Source of the DNA: Burkholderiales bacterium
Lineage (GTDB): Bacteria; Pseudomonadota; Gammaproteobacteria; Burkholderiales; Burkholderiaceae_C
DNA: 64,000 nucleotides
Assembly (NCBI GenBank): GCA_016223165.1
Contig: JACRPO010000007.1
Coordinates: forward strand, 434,001-498,000
Direction: 5' to 3'
Each line of letters opens with the position of its first letter. Position 1 is the stretch's first letter. The notes below the pieces were generated by a model. That model made no database searches, was not told the DNA's origin, and was given only the letters and a program-made list of their open reading frames with translations. The position numbers were made by a program, and so were the translations under genes. This document shows positions 1 through 11,028 of the stretch, piece after piece.

Positions 1-1664
1 GCTGCGCGGCGGCGGCGGCGTCGCCGGCCGCGAGCTCGGCGTCGATCAGGTTGCCGGTGGCGATCGACGCTTGGCTGCCGCGTTCGCGGTCGAGCGCCAG
101 CAGGCGGCGGCCGAGGCGCAAGGCGCCGGCGTGGTCATGCCCCATGCGTGCGAGCCATTGCGCCGCCTCCACGCCCCACAGCAGGCGCTGCGCCGGCCAG
201 GCCCGGCCCTCGTTGCGCTCGATGCGCTGCGCTTCATCGAGCCGGGCGCGCGCCGCCACCAGATCGTCGGCCTGGGCGGCGGCGCTCGCGGCGCGGCAGA
301 GTGCGTGGTAGAGGAGGAAACGATCGGGCTGCTCGGCATCGAGGCGGCGCGCGAGCGCGAGCGCCTGCAGGGCGGCGTGACGGCCGCGCGCCTTCTGCGT
401 GTCGGCCAGTACGCAGCTCAGCTCGAACGAGCACCTGCAGGAGGAGCGCCAGCGTTGCGCTGCCGGCGACCACGCCCATGCGCCGGAAGACGGCCTGTTC
501 CGGCGGCGCCAGCAGCGCGTGGCTCCATGCAAGTGCCGCACGCAGCGTGCGCTGGCGCTGCGGGGCCATGCGATCGCGCCCCTGCGTGAGCAGGGCGAAG
601 CGGTCCTGCATCGAGGCCTGCAGGCGCGGCAGGCCGAGCGCGGGTGCGCGGGCTGCCGCCAGCTCGATCGCCAGCGGCAGGCCGTCGAGCGCGCGACAGA
701 CGTCGATGGCGGCCGCGACATGGGGGTCGCTGATCTCGAAGTGCCGGTGCACGGCACGCGCCCGCTCGGCGAACAGGGCCACGGCGCCGAAGCGCAGCGC
801 CTCGGCCGCGGGCAGCGGGCCCTCGGGTACGGCCAGCGGGCCGACGCGCAGCACCTGCTCGCCGGCCAGCCGCAGCGGTGCCTGGCTCGTGACCACCAGC
901 CGCAGCCCCGGCGCTGCGTCGTGCAGGGCGCGCGCCAGCGCGGCGACGTCGGCCAGCAGGTGCTCGGCGTTGTCCAGCGCCAGCAGCATCGTCAGCGACG
1001 ACACCGCGCCCACCAGCGCGGCCAGCGCATCGCCGTGCCCGACATGCAGGCCGAGCGCAGCCGCCACGGTGCCCGGCAACGCCGCGGCGTCGCTCACGGT
1101 GGCCAGCTCGACCCAGCAGACGCCGTGGGCATAGAGTGCCAGGGCCTGCCTGGCGGCCAGCACATGCTGCGTGAGCAGCGACTTGCCGATGCCGCCGGCG
1201 CCGACCACCGTCACGAGGCGATGGTGTTCGATCAAGGCGCCGAGCGCGGCGAGTTCGTCGGCGCGGCCCAGCAGCGCCGGCGGTTCGCCCGGCAGGTTGG
1301 TGCGCAGCGCCGGTGCCGGCGGTGGCGCTGGCGATCCGGGCGGCGCGGCCACAGCCGCGGCCCCCGGCGACTCGAGGCGCGCCACGAAGCGGTAGCCGCG
1401 CCCGGGGATCGTGGCGATGACGTCCGTGCCCAGCAGCTTGCGCAGCGTGCTCATCTGCGCGGCGAGGTTGTTCTCCTGCACCACGAGGCCCGGCCAGACG
1501 AGGTCCATCAGCGTGCCCTTGTCGACGAGCCGGCCCGGCCGCTCGGCCAGCGCGTGCAGCAGGTCGAAGGCGCGCCCGCCGAGCGAGGCCTGCCCGTCGA
1601 CGAGCAGGCGCCGCTCGTGTGCCTGCAACTCGAAGCGCCCGAAACGCAGCGGCGAGGCGTTCAT
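1..1664 (-). pseudogene. Decayed winged-helix/ATPase transcriptional regulator (runs off left edge)
   Basis: The ATG at 1664 opens an OmpR/CadC-type winged-helix DNA-binding domain (about residues 5-95, ending IPGRGYRF), then an NB-ARC/AfsR-like ATPase with Walker A GAGGIGKS near residue 155. Sense is lost at about residue 410 (plus-strand position about 430-445): the annotated frame becomes Arg/Pro nonsense and stops at 234. A different minus-strand frame from about 440 to position 1 reads as a good TPR-like helical tail (for example ALQALALARADAEQPDRF) with no stop. The middle of the family (rest of the ATPase lid and first part of the TPR array, probably about 200 residues) seems missing, so I read an internal deletion plus frameshift. 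A sequencing error could explain the frameshift but not the missing middle. It lies 43 bp downstream of gyrB on the same strand and is unrelated to it. Confidence 0.7.
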
Positions 1665-1707
1665 CGGATCCGGCCCGCCGAGGACCCGGCCTGCCTCCGT
1701 GTGGCGC

Positions 1708-4374
<2,667 letters not shown>

Positions 4375-4397
4375 TCAGGGATCGGCGGGTGCTTGGC

Positions 4398-5519
4398 TCA
4401 GATGCGCATCGGCATCACCACGTACTTGAAGCCGGGTGTCTCGGGCAGCGTGAAGAGGGCACTGGCGGCGTTGTCCTGCAGCTCGATGCGCAGCGTCTCC
4501 TGGCTGATGTTGGCCAGCGCATCGATGAGGTAGGTGACGTTGAAGCCGATCTCGATGGCGTCACCGCTGTAATCGACCTCGAGCTCTTCCTTGGCCTCCT
4601 CCTGCTCGGCGTTGTTGCTGCTGATGCGCAGCACGCCGGGATCGACGTTCAGGCGCACGCCCTTGAACTTCTCGCTCGTGAGGATGGCTGCGCGCTGCAA
4701 GGCATTGAGCAGCGGCAGGCGGCCGAGCGAGACGATGTTCTTGTGGTTCTTGGGGATGACACGGTTGTAGTCGGGAAACTTGCCCTCGACGAGCTTGGTG
4801 ACGAACTCCATGCCCGAGAAGGCGAACTTGGCCTGGTTGTTGGCGAATCGCATCTCGATCGGCGTCTCCTCGTCGCGCAGCAGGCGCTGCAGCTCGAGCA
4901 CGGTCTTGCGCGGCAGGATGACCTCCTGGCGCGTCGGCACTGCGGCGTCGAGCGGCGACTGGGCAAGCGCCAGGCGGTGGCCGTCGGTGGCTACCAGCGT
5001 GAGCGTCTTGCCCTCGGCGATGAAGAGGATGCCGTTGAGGTAGTAGCGGATGTCGTGCACCGCCATCGCGAAGTGCACCTGGTTGATGAGGTCGCGCAGC
5101 GTCTTCTGCGGTACCGCGAAGGTGGGGCCGAAGTCGACGCTCTCGTTGACGAGCGGGAAGTCGTCGGCCGGCAGCGTCTGCAGCGTGAAGCGGCTCTTGC
5201 CGCCCTGCAGCGTCAGCTTGTTGGCGGCACCCGATGCGTTGGCCGTGAGCGTCACCACCTGGTCGGCCGGCAGCGCGCGCAGGATGTCGATCAGCTTGCG
5301 CGCACCGACCGTGGTGCGCAGCTCGCCGCTGTCGCCGCCGAGCTCGGCCGAGGTGCGCACCTGGATCTCGAGGTCACTGGTCGTGAACTCCACGGACTCG
5401 CCGTTCTTGCGCAGCAGCACGTTGGCCAGGATGGGCAAGGTATGCCGGCGTTCCACGATGCCGGCCACCGACTGCAGGGCGTCGAGCAGCTTGGCCTGTG
5501 CTGCCTTGAGAACGATCAT
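4398..5519 (-). CDS. dnaN: DNA polymerase III beta sliding clamp
   Basis: Ring-shaped processivity clamp that tethers DNA polymerase III and other enzymes to DNA. The product is 373 residues, close to the usual 366-370, and begins with the family N terminus (MIVLKAAQAKLLDALQSVAGIVERRHTLPILANVLL). Three topologically similar clamp domains are recognisable: residues 1-125, about 130-255 (YYLNGILF...LVATDGHRLA) and about 256-373. It ends in GFKYVVMPMRI, the standard C-terminal edge next to the protein-binding cleft. It lies between dnaA and gyrB on the same strand and is probably cotranscribed with one or both. Confidence 0.98.
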   Translation of the reverse strand: MIVLKAAQAKLLDALQSVAGIVERRHTLPILANVLLRKNGESVEFTTSDLEIQVRTSAELGGDSGELRTTVGARKLIDILRALPADQVVTLTANASGAANKLTLQGGKSRFTLQTLPADDFPLVNESVDFGPTFAVPQKTLRDLINQVHFAMAVHDIRYYLNGILFIAEGKTLTLVATDGHRLALAQSPLDAAVPTRQEVILPRKTVLELQRLLRDEETPIEMRFANNQAKFAFSGMEFVTKLVEGKFPDYNRVIPKNHKNIVSLGRLPLLNALQRAAILTSEKFKGVRLNVDPGVLRISSNNAEQEEAKEELEVDYSGDAIEIGFNVTYLIDALANISQETLRIELQDNAASALFTLPETPGFKYVVMPMRI

Positions 5520-5870
5520 GTCTTCCTCTTCTTGTAGAAGGTGGTAGCCGTAGTAGTAGAGGCGGGCTTTCTGGGGAGAACGCTATTTTGGCCTGTTCCG
5601 TCAAGGCTTTAGCAACCGGCGAGGTCTGTGGGTGGAAGGCTTGCCGCGGCGGCGTGGATTGGGGACAAGAAGCGTCTTTCGGCGGAGCCTGTGGACAAGG
5701 GGCGGCTTGTGCCGGATCGGTCCACAGGTTTGTACAGGGCGGTGCGAAGGATGGGGCCGGGCCGAGGCTGCGGGTGCTGGGGCGACGGAGGTCGGCGAGG
5801 TCGGCGGCGTCGGCGAGGCGAGCCCAGGTCCGGCGTGGCCGGTCGTTCACAAGCTCTCGGGCCCGACCTC
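5520..5870. other. dnaA-dnaN intergenic region with one DnaA-box-like site
   Basis: This 351-bp gap between dnaA and dnaN holds no convincing gene. One near-consensus DnaA box, TGTGGACAA (one mismatch to TGTGGATAA), lies at 5690-5698. The region should contain the dnaN leader and possibly a dnaN promoter, but I could not find a clean -35/-10 pair. A GTAGTA-rich stretch lies just before dnaN (about 5534-5560). Confidence 0.45.
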
Positions 5871-7508
5871 TCAGGCCTTGAGCGACTGCTCGAGCACGTG
5901 CAGCTGCTGGTTCAGCTCCGGGTTGCGCAGCCTCTCCTCGCCGATCTTGCGCACGGCGTGCAGCACCGTCGTATGGTCGCGCCCGCCGAAGAGTTCGCCG
6001 ATCTCGGGCAGGCTCTTCTTGGTCATGTCCTTGGCCAGGTACATGGCGATCTGGCGTGGCCGCGCGATGCTCGCCGGGCGCTTCTTGCTGTACATGTCGG
6101 CGACCTTGATCTTGTAGAAGTCGGCCACCGTCTTCTGGATGTTCTCGACCGAGATCTGCCGGTTCTGGATCGACAGCAGGTCCTTCAGCGCGTCGCGCGC
6201 GAGGCCGATGTTGATCTCCTTGTGGCTGAAGCGGCTGTAGGCGAGCACCTTGCGCAGCGCGCCTTCGAGCTCGCGCACGTTGGCGCGCACGTTCTTGGCG
6301 ATGAAGAAGGCGACGTCCTCGGGCATCTCGGCCGCCTCGGCCTTGGCCTTGGCGATGAGGATGGCGACGCGCATCTCGAGCTCGGGCGGCTCGATGGCCA
6401 CCGTGAGGCCGCTGTCGAAGCGGCTCGTGAGCCGCTCGTCGATGTCCACCAGCCCCTTGGGGTAGGTGTCGCAGGTCATGATGATGTGCGCCCGCTTGGC
6501 CAGCAGCGCCTCGAAGGTGTTGAAGAACTCCTCCTGCGTGCGGTCCTTGCCGGCGATGAACTGCACGTCGTCGATGAGCAGCAGGTCGAGGCTGTGGTAC
6601 TTGGCCTTCAGCTCGTCGAAGGTCTTGCGCTGGTAGTTCTTGACGACGTCGCTGATGAATTGCTCGGCGTTGAGGTAGAGCACGCGCGCGGTGGGCCGGT
6701 CCTTGAGCAGGGCGTTGCCCACCGCATGCACGAGGTGCGTCTTGCCGAGGCCCACGCCGCCGTAGATGAAGAGCGGGTTGTAGGTCTCGCCGGGCGCGCC
6801 GGCCACGTGCAGGGCAGCCGTGCGCGCCATCTGGTTGGCGCGGCCGGCGACGAGGGTCTCGAAGGTGAGCGAGGTGTTGAGCCGGTGCGAGGTGGCGGCC
6901 GGCGGCAGGTGCCGCGTGCCCGAGGGGGCGAGGCCGACGCGCTCGGCGAGGCCGTGGCTGGCGCCGTTCGGTTCGGGTCCGCGGTCGGAGGTGCGGTCGG
7001 AGGTGCGGTCGGCGGGCCATGTCACCGCGGATGCGGCGGCGAAGGCCGAGACGGCCGTGCCGTTGCGGCGCAGCGCCGCGCTCGCGGACACGGCGCTGTT
7101 CGCGCCCGGGCGGTGAGTCGCGGCCTCGAAGGCGGGGCCATCGTCGCGCGGGGCGAGCGCGAACTCGAGCCGCATCGGGCGTCCGGCCAACTCGCTCAGG
7201 ACGGCTTCGATTCGCCCCGCGTACTGGGTGCGGATCCAGTCGAGCTTGAAGCGGTTGGGCACCTGCACGGCGACGACGGCGTTGTCGCCAGGAGAGCCAT
7301 GCGCGTCGATCACCGGCACCAGGGCCAGGGGTCGGATCCAGGTGTTGAACTGCTGCTCGGGGAGTTCGGCGGCGAGGCGGGCGCAGCCCTGCTGCCAAAT
7401 CTTGCCAATGAGCTCGCCGACGAGCTCGCGACTGAGTTCGTGACTGAGCGAATGACTGAGGTCATGACTGAGGTCACGGCTGGCGATTTGGCGTGGATCC
7501 AGGCTCAT
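5871..7508 (-). CDS. dnaA: Chromosomal replication initiator protein DnaA
   Basis: AAA+ initiator that binds DnaA boxes and opens oriC. Of 545 residues, domain I is about 36-115 ([21 protein letters not shown]), a long low-complexity linker (domain II) about 120-205, and the AAA+ domain begins about 212 with Walker [10 protein letters not shown] (250-258) and Walker [10 protein letters not shown] (309-317). Domain IV ends with the helix-turn-helix signature [15 protein letters not shown]. Two parts are unusual: about 30 extra N-terminal residues of the form [16 protein letters not shown], encoded by four 12-bp repeats (7430-7477), and RTSDRTSDR in the linker, encoded by another 12-bp repeat (6981-7016). 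No ATG lies nearer domain I, so the start at 7508 is used; a non-ATG start inside the repeats cannot be excluded. It is divergent from rpmH across the origin. Confidence 0.97.
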   Translation of the reverse strand: MSLDPRQIASRDLSHDLSHSLSHELSRELVGELIGKIWQQGCARLAAELPEQQFNTWIRPLALVPVIDAHGSPGDNAVVAVQVPNRFKLDWIRTQYAGRIEAVLSELAGRPMRLEFALAPRDDGPAFEAATHRPGANSAVSASAALRRNGTAVSAFAAASAVTWPADRTSDRTSDRGPEPNGASHGLAERVGLAPSGTRHLPPAATSHRLNTSLTFETLVAGRANQMARTAALHVAGAPGETYNPLFIYGGVGLGKTHLVHAVGNALLKDRPTARVLYLNAEQFISDVVKNYQRKTFDELKAKYHSLDLLLIDDVQFIAGKDRTQEEFFNTFEALLAKRAHIIMTCDTYPKGLVDIDERLTSRFDSGLTVAIEPPELEMRVAILIAKAKAEAAEMPEDVAFFIAKNVRANVRELEGALRKVLAYSRFSHKEINIGLARDALKDLLSIQNRQISVENIQKTVADFYKIKVADMYSKKRPASIARPRQIAMYLAKDMTKKSLPEIGELFGGRDHTTVLHAVRKIGEERLRNPELNQQLHVLEQSLKA

Positions 7509-7586
7509 CGATGAGGCTCTCTGTCTGTGGAAATCTTCTTCTGCGAGCCGCCTGGAAACCCACCCTCCGGTTTCGGCGGACCGTGG

Positions 7587-7595
7587 TTATCCACA
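7587..7595 (+). promoter_or_regulatory. Perfect DnaA box
   Basis: TTATCCACA, an exact match to the consensus high-affinity DnaA box, 79 bp upstream of the dnaA start codon on the divergent side. It may serve origin function and dnaA autoregulation. Confidence 0.75.
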
Positions 7596-7649
7596 GTCCT
7601 GGCGTCGCCGTCAAGCCCGGCCGATCACCGCGAGTTCTGGTGCAAGTGT

Positions 7650-7678
7650 TTGACCGGAAAGGGGGTTTTTGCTCTAAT
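7650..7678 (+). promoter_or_regulatory. Sigma-70 promoter of rpmH operon
   Basis: TTGACC (7650-7655), a 17-bp spacer and TCTAAT (7673-7678) form a near-consensus promoter pointing toward rpmH. The predicted start near 7685 leaves an untranslated leader of about 275 nt before the rpmH ATG. Such a strong promoter fits ribosomal protein L34. Confidence 0.75.
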
Positions 7679-7958
7679 CGCGGGTTCGCCGGAAGCGCAA
7701 AAAGCGCTTTCGGCGTTGTTTCGGGTCTGCTTGCGGATGTCGCTGGTGTCGCGGGTGTCGCGTATGTTGCGGATGCCGCACATGAGCGGACGAGGCGGAC
7801 GCCGGTGCGCCCACGCCGCACGGCCGTGGTCCACGTGCCGCATCGTGTACGCTGTGCCTCGTGCACGGACCCCGCGCCGCGGAGGCGCCGCCCCGCAACC
7901 ACTGTCGAGCAAGTCCCTCACCACAAGACAACACCGGCCAGCACCGGACCGACGAGCC

Positions 7959-8093
7959 ATGAAGCGTACCTACCAACCCTCCAAGACGCGGCGTGCCCGC
8001 ACGCACGGTTTCCTCGTGCGCATGAAGACGCGCGGCGGCCGCGCCGTCATCAACGCGCGGCGCGCCAAGGGCCGCAAGCGGCTGGCGGTCTGA
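7959..8093 (+). CDS. rpmH: 50S ribosomal protein L34
   Basis: Small basic protein of the large ribosomal subunit. The 44-residue product begins [18 protein letters not shown] and ends [11 protein letters not shown], matching bacterial L34 throughout and at the usual length (44-46). It is first in the plus-strand run rpmH-rnpA-yidD-yidC-mnmE, the most conserved gene order next to bacterial origins, and is driven by the promoter at 7650-7678. Confidence 0.99.
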   Translation: MKRTYQPSKTRRARTHGFLVRMKTRGGRAVINARRAKGRKRLAV

Positions 8094-8179
8094 GCCAGCC
8101 CTCCCCGGCCAGCGGCTTGTCCGTGGCGAGGCGCAGCCTTGCCGAGTCGGGGTGCCTGCCCTCTCCCGGCCCTCAGCCC

Positions 8180-8635
8180 GTGGTCGAACGACTCATCCAC
8201 AAGGCCGACTTCGAGAGCCTGATGTCTGCGCCGACATGGTCGCGAAGCGCTCACTTCGCGCTTCATCACCTGTCGCGCGGTCCGGCAGTCCGGCCGAGGC
8301 GCGTCGGAACACCCGATCATCCGGAGATATCCACAGGCTTGGAAAAGTCTGCGGCCCCGTCTGTGGATAAGGTACCCGACCGCAGCTGGCTCGGCGCCGT
8401 GGTGCCCAAGCGCCACGCGCGCCGCGCCGTGACGCGCAACCTGTTCAAGCGGCAGATCCGCGCCGCATTCGAGCGCCACGAGGCGGCGCTGCCGCATGGC
8501 TTGTGGCTCGTGCGCTTGCGGCGCGGCTTCTCGCCCGCGGAGTTCATCTCGGCGCGCTCCGCGCCGCTCGCCGAAGCTGCCCGGCGGGAGCTCGAGGAAC
8601 TGCTGCGGCGTGCGCGCGCCGGCCGCAGCGGCTGA
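8180..8635 (+). CDS. rnpA: Ribonuclease P protein component
   Basis: Protein subunit of RNase P, which matures tRNA 5' ends together with the M1 RNA. The GTG at 8180 gives 151 residues starting VVERLIHKADFESLM, which aligns with the usual family N terminus (xxRLxxxxDFxxV); the first ATG (8222) would cut into this. The hallmark RNR motif is AVTRNLFKRQIRAAFE, and SAHFALHHL is the first conserved strand. Between them lies an insertion of about 38 residues (around residues 36-74, ending STGLEKSAAPSVDKVPDRSW) rich in Pro, Ser and charged residues. That insertion is encoded by DNA holding DnaA-box sequences (8327-8335, 8362-8370). A GTG further upstream (about 8127) is in frame but would add non-family sequence. 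Confidence 0.93.
   Translation: MVERLIHKADFESLMSAPTWSRSAHFALHHLSRGPAVRPRRVGTPDHPEISTGLEKSAAPSVDKVPDRSWLGAVVPKRHARRAVTRNLFKRQIRAAFERHEAALPHGLWLVRLRRGFSPAEFISARSAPLAEAARRELEELLRRARAGRSG
8193..8370. promoter_or_regulatory. Cluster of three DnaA boxes within rnpA
   Basis: TCATCCACA at 8193-8201 (one mismatch), ATATCCACA at 8327-8335 (one mismatch) and TGTGGATAA at 8362-8370 (perfect, inverted) all lie in the rnpA coding sequence. Together with the box at 7587-7595 they suggest that DnaA binding spans the whole dnaA-rnpA interval. Confidence 0.6.
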
Positions 8636-8662
8636 GCGGCTGAGCGCCCGGGCGTCGACGGC

Positions 8663-8998
8663 ATGCTGCTGCACCCTCTGTCCTGGCCGCGCCGGATCCT
8701 GATCGGTCTGGTGCAGGCCTATCGCTTCCTCCTCAAGCCCTGGCTCGGCAGCGCCTGCCGGTTCGAGCCGACCTGCTCGGCCTACGCCATGGACGCATTG
8801 CGCCGGCACGGCGCCGTGCGTGGCTTGGCGCTGAGCGGCTGGCGGCTGGCGCGGTGCCACCCCTGGTGCGACGGTGGTCTCGACCCCGTGCCCGAGTACC
8901 CACGACGCACGGGCGACGCCCGGGCGGGCCTCTTCACCCGGCTTGCCGGGCCGGTGCGCGCCGGCGCGCACGACGCCACTTCCAGCGATCTTTCATGA
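8663..8998 (+). CDS. yidD: Membrane protein insertion efficiency factor YidD
   Basis: Small peripheral inner-membrane protein that assists YidC-dependent membrane protein insertion. The 111 residues contain the family core: an amphipathic N terminus (LIGLVQAYRFLLKPWLG), then the conserved Cys-rich segment CRFEPTCSAYAMDALRRHG, GWRLARCHPWCDGGLDPVP. The C-terminal 25-30 residues are variable and low complexity. It lies between rnpA and yidC and its stop overlaps the yidC start (ATGA), implying translational coupling. Confidence 0.95.
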   Translation: MLLHPLSWPRRILIGLVQAYRFLLKPWLGSACRFEPTCSAYAMDALRRHGAVRGLALSGWRLARCHPWCDGGLDPVPEYPRRTGDARAGLFTRLAGPVRAGAHDATSSDLS

Positions 8999-10719
8999 CC
9001 GATATCCGTCGCACCCTGCTGTGGGTGGTGTTCACCATGTCTCTCGTCCTGCTGTGGGACGGGTGGAATCGCCACACCGGCCAGCCGACGCTGTTCGGGT
9101 CGCCGGGCCGCAGCGCGCCCCCGGCAGGGGCCGCGCCGGCCGGCACGGCGGCGACGCCCGCCGCCGGCGTGCCACAGCCGGCGAGCGTGCCCGCGCCGAC
9201 GGCGGGCGGCACAGCACCGGCGGCGACCGCCACGCCCACCGCAGCGACCGGCACGGCCAGCGCAGCGAACGAACAGGTGGTGGTGAGCACCGACGTCGTC
9301 AAGGCCACCTTCGACAGCGTCGGCGGCACGCTCGTGCGCCTCGAACTGCTCGGCTACCGCGACCCGCTCGACGCGCAGCGCAACGTCGTGCTGTTCGATC
9401 GCAGCGCCAAGCGGCTGTACCTGGCGCAGACCGGCCTCATCACCGGCCAGGCCGGCGTGCAGCTGCCCAATCACCTGACGGCGATGACGGCCGCGCCCGG
9501 CGAGCGCACGCTCGCCGCCGGCGCCAACTCGCTCAGCCTGCGCTTCGAGTCGCAGGCGGTGGAGGGGCGCAGGCTCGTCAAGACCTATACCTTCGAGCGC
9601 GGCAAGTACACGATCGGCGTCAAGCACGAATTCATCAACCAGGGCAGCGCGGCCGTGCAGCCGCAGCTGTACCTGCAACTCGCGCGCGACGCCGCGCCGC
9701 CCGAGGGCGAATCGAGCTTCTACTTCACCTTCACCGGCCCGGCGATCTATACCGACGCCAGCAAGTTCGTGAAGATCGACTTCAAGGACATCGCCAAGGG
9801 CAGTGCCAGCCACGACAAGAGCGCCAACGACGGCTGGGTGGCGATGGTGCAGCACTACTTCGCCAGCGCCTGGCTGACACCCGGAGCCGGCGCGCGCGAG
9901 TTCCGCACGGCGAAGGTGCCGGGCAACGTCGGCGGAAGTGCGCTCGAGCACTACACGGTGGCGATGGTGATGCCGCTCGGCGAGGTGGCCGCCGGCGCGA
10001 GCAAGTCGCACGAGGCCACGCTCTTCGTCGGGCCCCAGGAGGAGCACAAGCTCGCCGAGCTCGCGCCCGGCCTCGAGCTCGTCAAGGACTACGGCTGGCT
10101 CACCGTGCTGAGCAAGCCGCTGTTCTGGCTGCTCGGCCAGTTGCATGCCGTGCTCGGTAACTGGGGCTGGGCCATCGTGGCCCTGGTGGTGCTGCTGAAG
10201 ATCGGCTTCTACTGGCTCAACGCCAGCGCCTATCGCAGCATGGCCAAGATGAAGGCGGTGGCGCCGCGCGTCACCGAGCTGCGCGAGCGCTACAAGGACA
10301 AGCCGCAGCAGATGCAGCAGGAGATGATGCGCATCTACCGCGAGGAGAAGGTCAACCCGCTCGGTGGCTGCCTGCCGATCCTCGTGCAGATGCCCTTCTT
10401 CATCGCGCTGTACTGGGTGCTGCTGTCCAGCGTCGAGATGCGCAACGCGCCCTGGATCGGGTGGATCAAGGACCTCTCGGCGATGGACCCCTGGTACATC
10501 CTGCCCATCCTGATGACCGCCAGCTCGCTGTTCCAGGTGTGGCTGAACCCGACGCCGCCCGACCCGGTCCAGGCCAAGATGATGTGGATGATGCCGCTCA
10601 TCTTCGGCTTCATGTTCTTCTTCTTCCCCGCCGGCCTGGTGCTCTACTGGCTGACGAACAACATCCTGTCGATCGCGCAGCAGTGGTGGATCAACAGGCA
10701 ACTCGGCGTAAATCATTGA
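8995..10719 (+). CDS. yidC: Membrane protein insertase YidC
   Basis: Inner-membrane insertase (YidC/Oxa1/Alb3 family) that inserts proteins alone or with SecYEG. The 574-residue product has an N-terminal membrane helix (TLLWVVFTMSLVLLWDGW, about residues 6-23), an Ala/Pro/Thr-rich linker (about 35-85), the large periplasmic beta-sandwich domain (about 95-355) and a conserved C-terminal core of five membrane helices starting near 375. The cytoplasmic charged hairpin contains YKDKPQQMQQEMMRIYREEKVNPLGGCLP. It ends in QQWWINRQLGVNH. The ATG at 8995 overlaps the yidD stop. Confidence 0.98.
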   Translation: MTDIRRTLLWVVFTMSLVLLWDGWNRHTGQPTLFGSPGRSAPPAGAAPAGTAATPAAGVPQPASVPAPTAGGTAPAATATPTAATGTASAANEQVVVSTDVVKATFDSVGGTLVRLELLGYRDPLDAQRNVVLFDRSAKRLYLAQTGLITGQAGVQLPNHLTAMTAAPGERTLAAGANSLSLRFESQAVEGRRLVKTYTFERGKYTIGVKHEFINQGSAAVQPQLYLQLARDAAPPEGESSFYFTFTGPAIYTDASKFVKIDFKDIAKGSASHDKSANDGWVAMVQHYFASAWLTPGAGAREFRTAKVPGNVGGSALEHYTVAMVMPLGEVAAGASKSHEATLFVGPQEEHKLAELAPGLELVKDYGWLTVLSKPLFWLLGQLHAVLGNWGWAIVALVVLLKIGFYWLNASAYRSMAKMKAVAPRVTELRERYKDKPQQMQQEMMRIYREEKVNPLGGCLPILVQMPFFIALYWVLLSSVEMRNAPWIGWIKDLSAMDPWYILPILMTASSLFQVWLNPTPPDPVQAKMMWMMPLIFGFMFFFFPAGLVLYWLTNNILSIAQQWWINRQLGVNH

Positions 10720-11028
10720 TCGCCGCACGCGCCCCGTGAGCCTTCTCACGGCCGATCCCTCAGGTGAGGGTTGAGCGGGGCGCGGCTTGTGCCGACCATA
10801 GGCCTCATGCGGGTCGACCCGGTTCATGAAGAGCCGGCTCAGGAGGTCCAGGCGCCAGGCCGAAGAAAGCCGAACGCTGCTCCACCCGCGCCATACACCC
10901 CACGCGGCCCGGATCGATGAAGCGTCGATCCGGGCCGCGGTGCCTTGCGGAGCCGGATCGCACAAGGCACGGACGCCGCGGCGATGCTGCGCCGCAGCGC
11001 GCCAGAATCGCCCAAGCCCCTCCCGCCC
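10720..11028. other. yidC-mnmE intergenic region with a strong perfect hairpin
   Basis: This 309-bp gap shows no convincing gene. It contains a 15-bp perfect inverted repeat, CGCGGCCCGGATCGA (10903-10917) and its complement (10925-10939), around a 7-nt loop. No U-tract follows. It lies 90 bp upstream of the mnmE start, so it could be a leader-RNA structure or a DNA palindrome for a regulator. Confidence 0.5.
10734..10751 (+). terminator. Weak hairpin after yidC
   Basis: CCGTGAG-CCTT-CTCACGG, a perfect 7-bp stem with a 4-nt loop starting 15 bp after the yidC stop. No U-tract follows, so it may be a processing or stabilising hairpin rather than a terminator. Confidence 0.35.

Larger units (their letters stand above)
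7509..7958. other. Putative chromosomal origin (oriC) region between dnaA and rpmH
   Basis: This 450-bp gap between divergent dnaA and rpmH is the classic betaproteobacterial oriC position. It holds one perfect DnaA box TTATCCACA at 7587-7595 and a weak one (TGTGGAAAT, two mismatches) at 7526-7534. Its right half holds the rpmH promoter. I saw no long AT-rich unwinding element: the least GC-rich stretch is about 7640-7685. More boxes lie downstream inside rnpA (8193-8370), so the functional origin may extend across rpmH into rnpA. Confidence 0.6.

Noticed and set aside
5719..5727. CGGTCCACA near 5719 as a DnaA box
   Set aside because: Three mismatches to the consensus, too weak to count.
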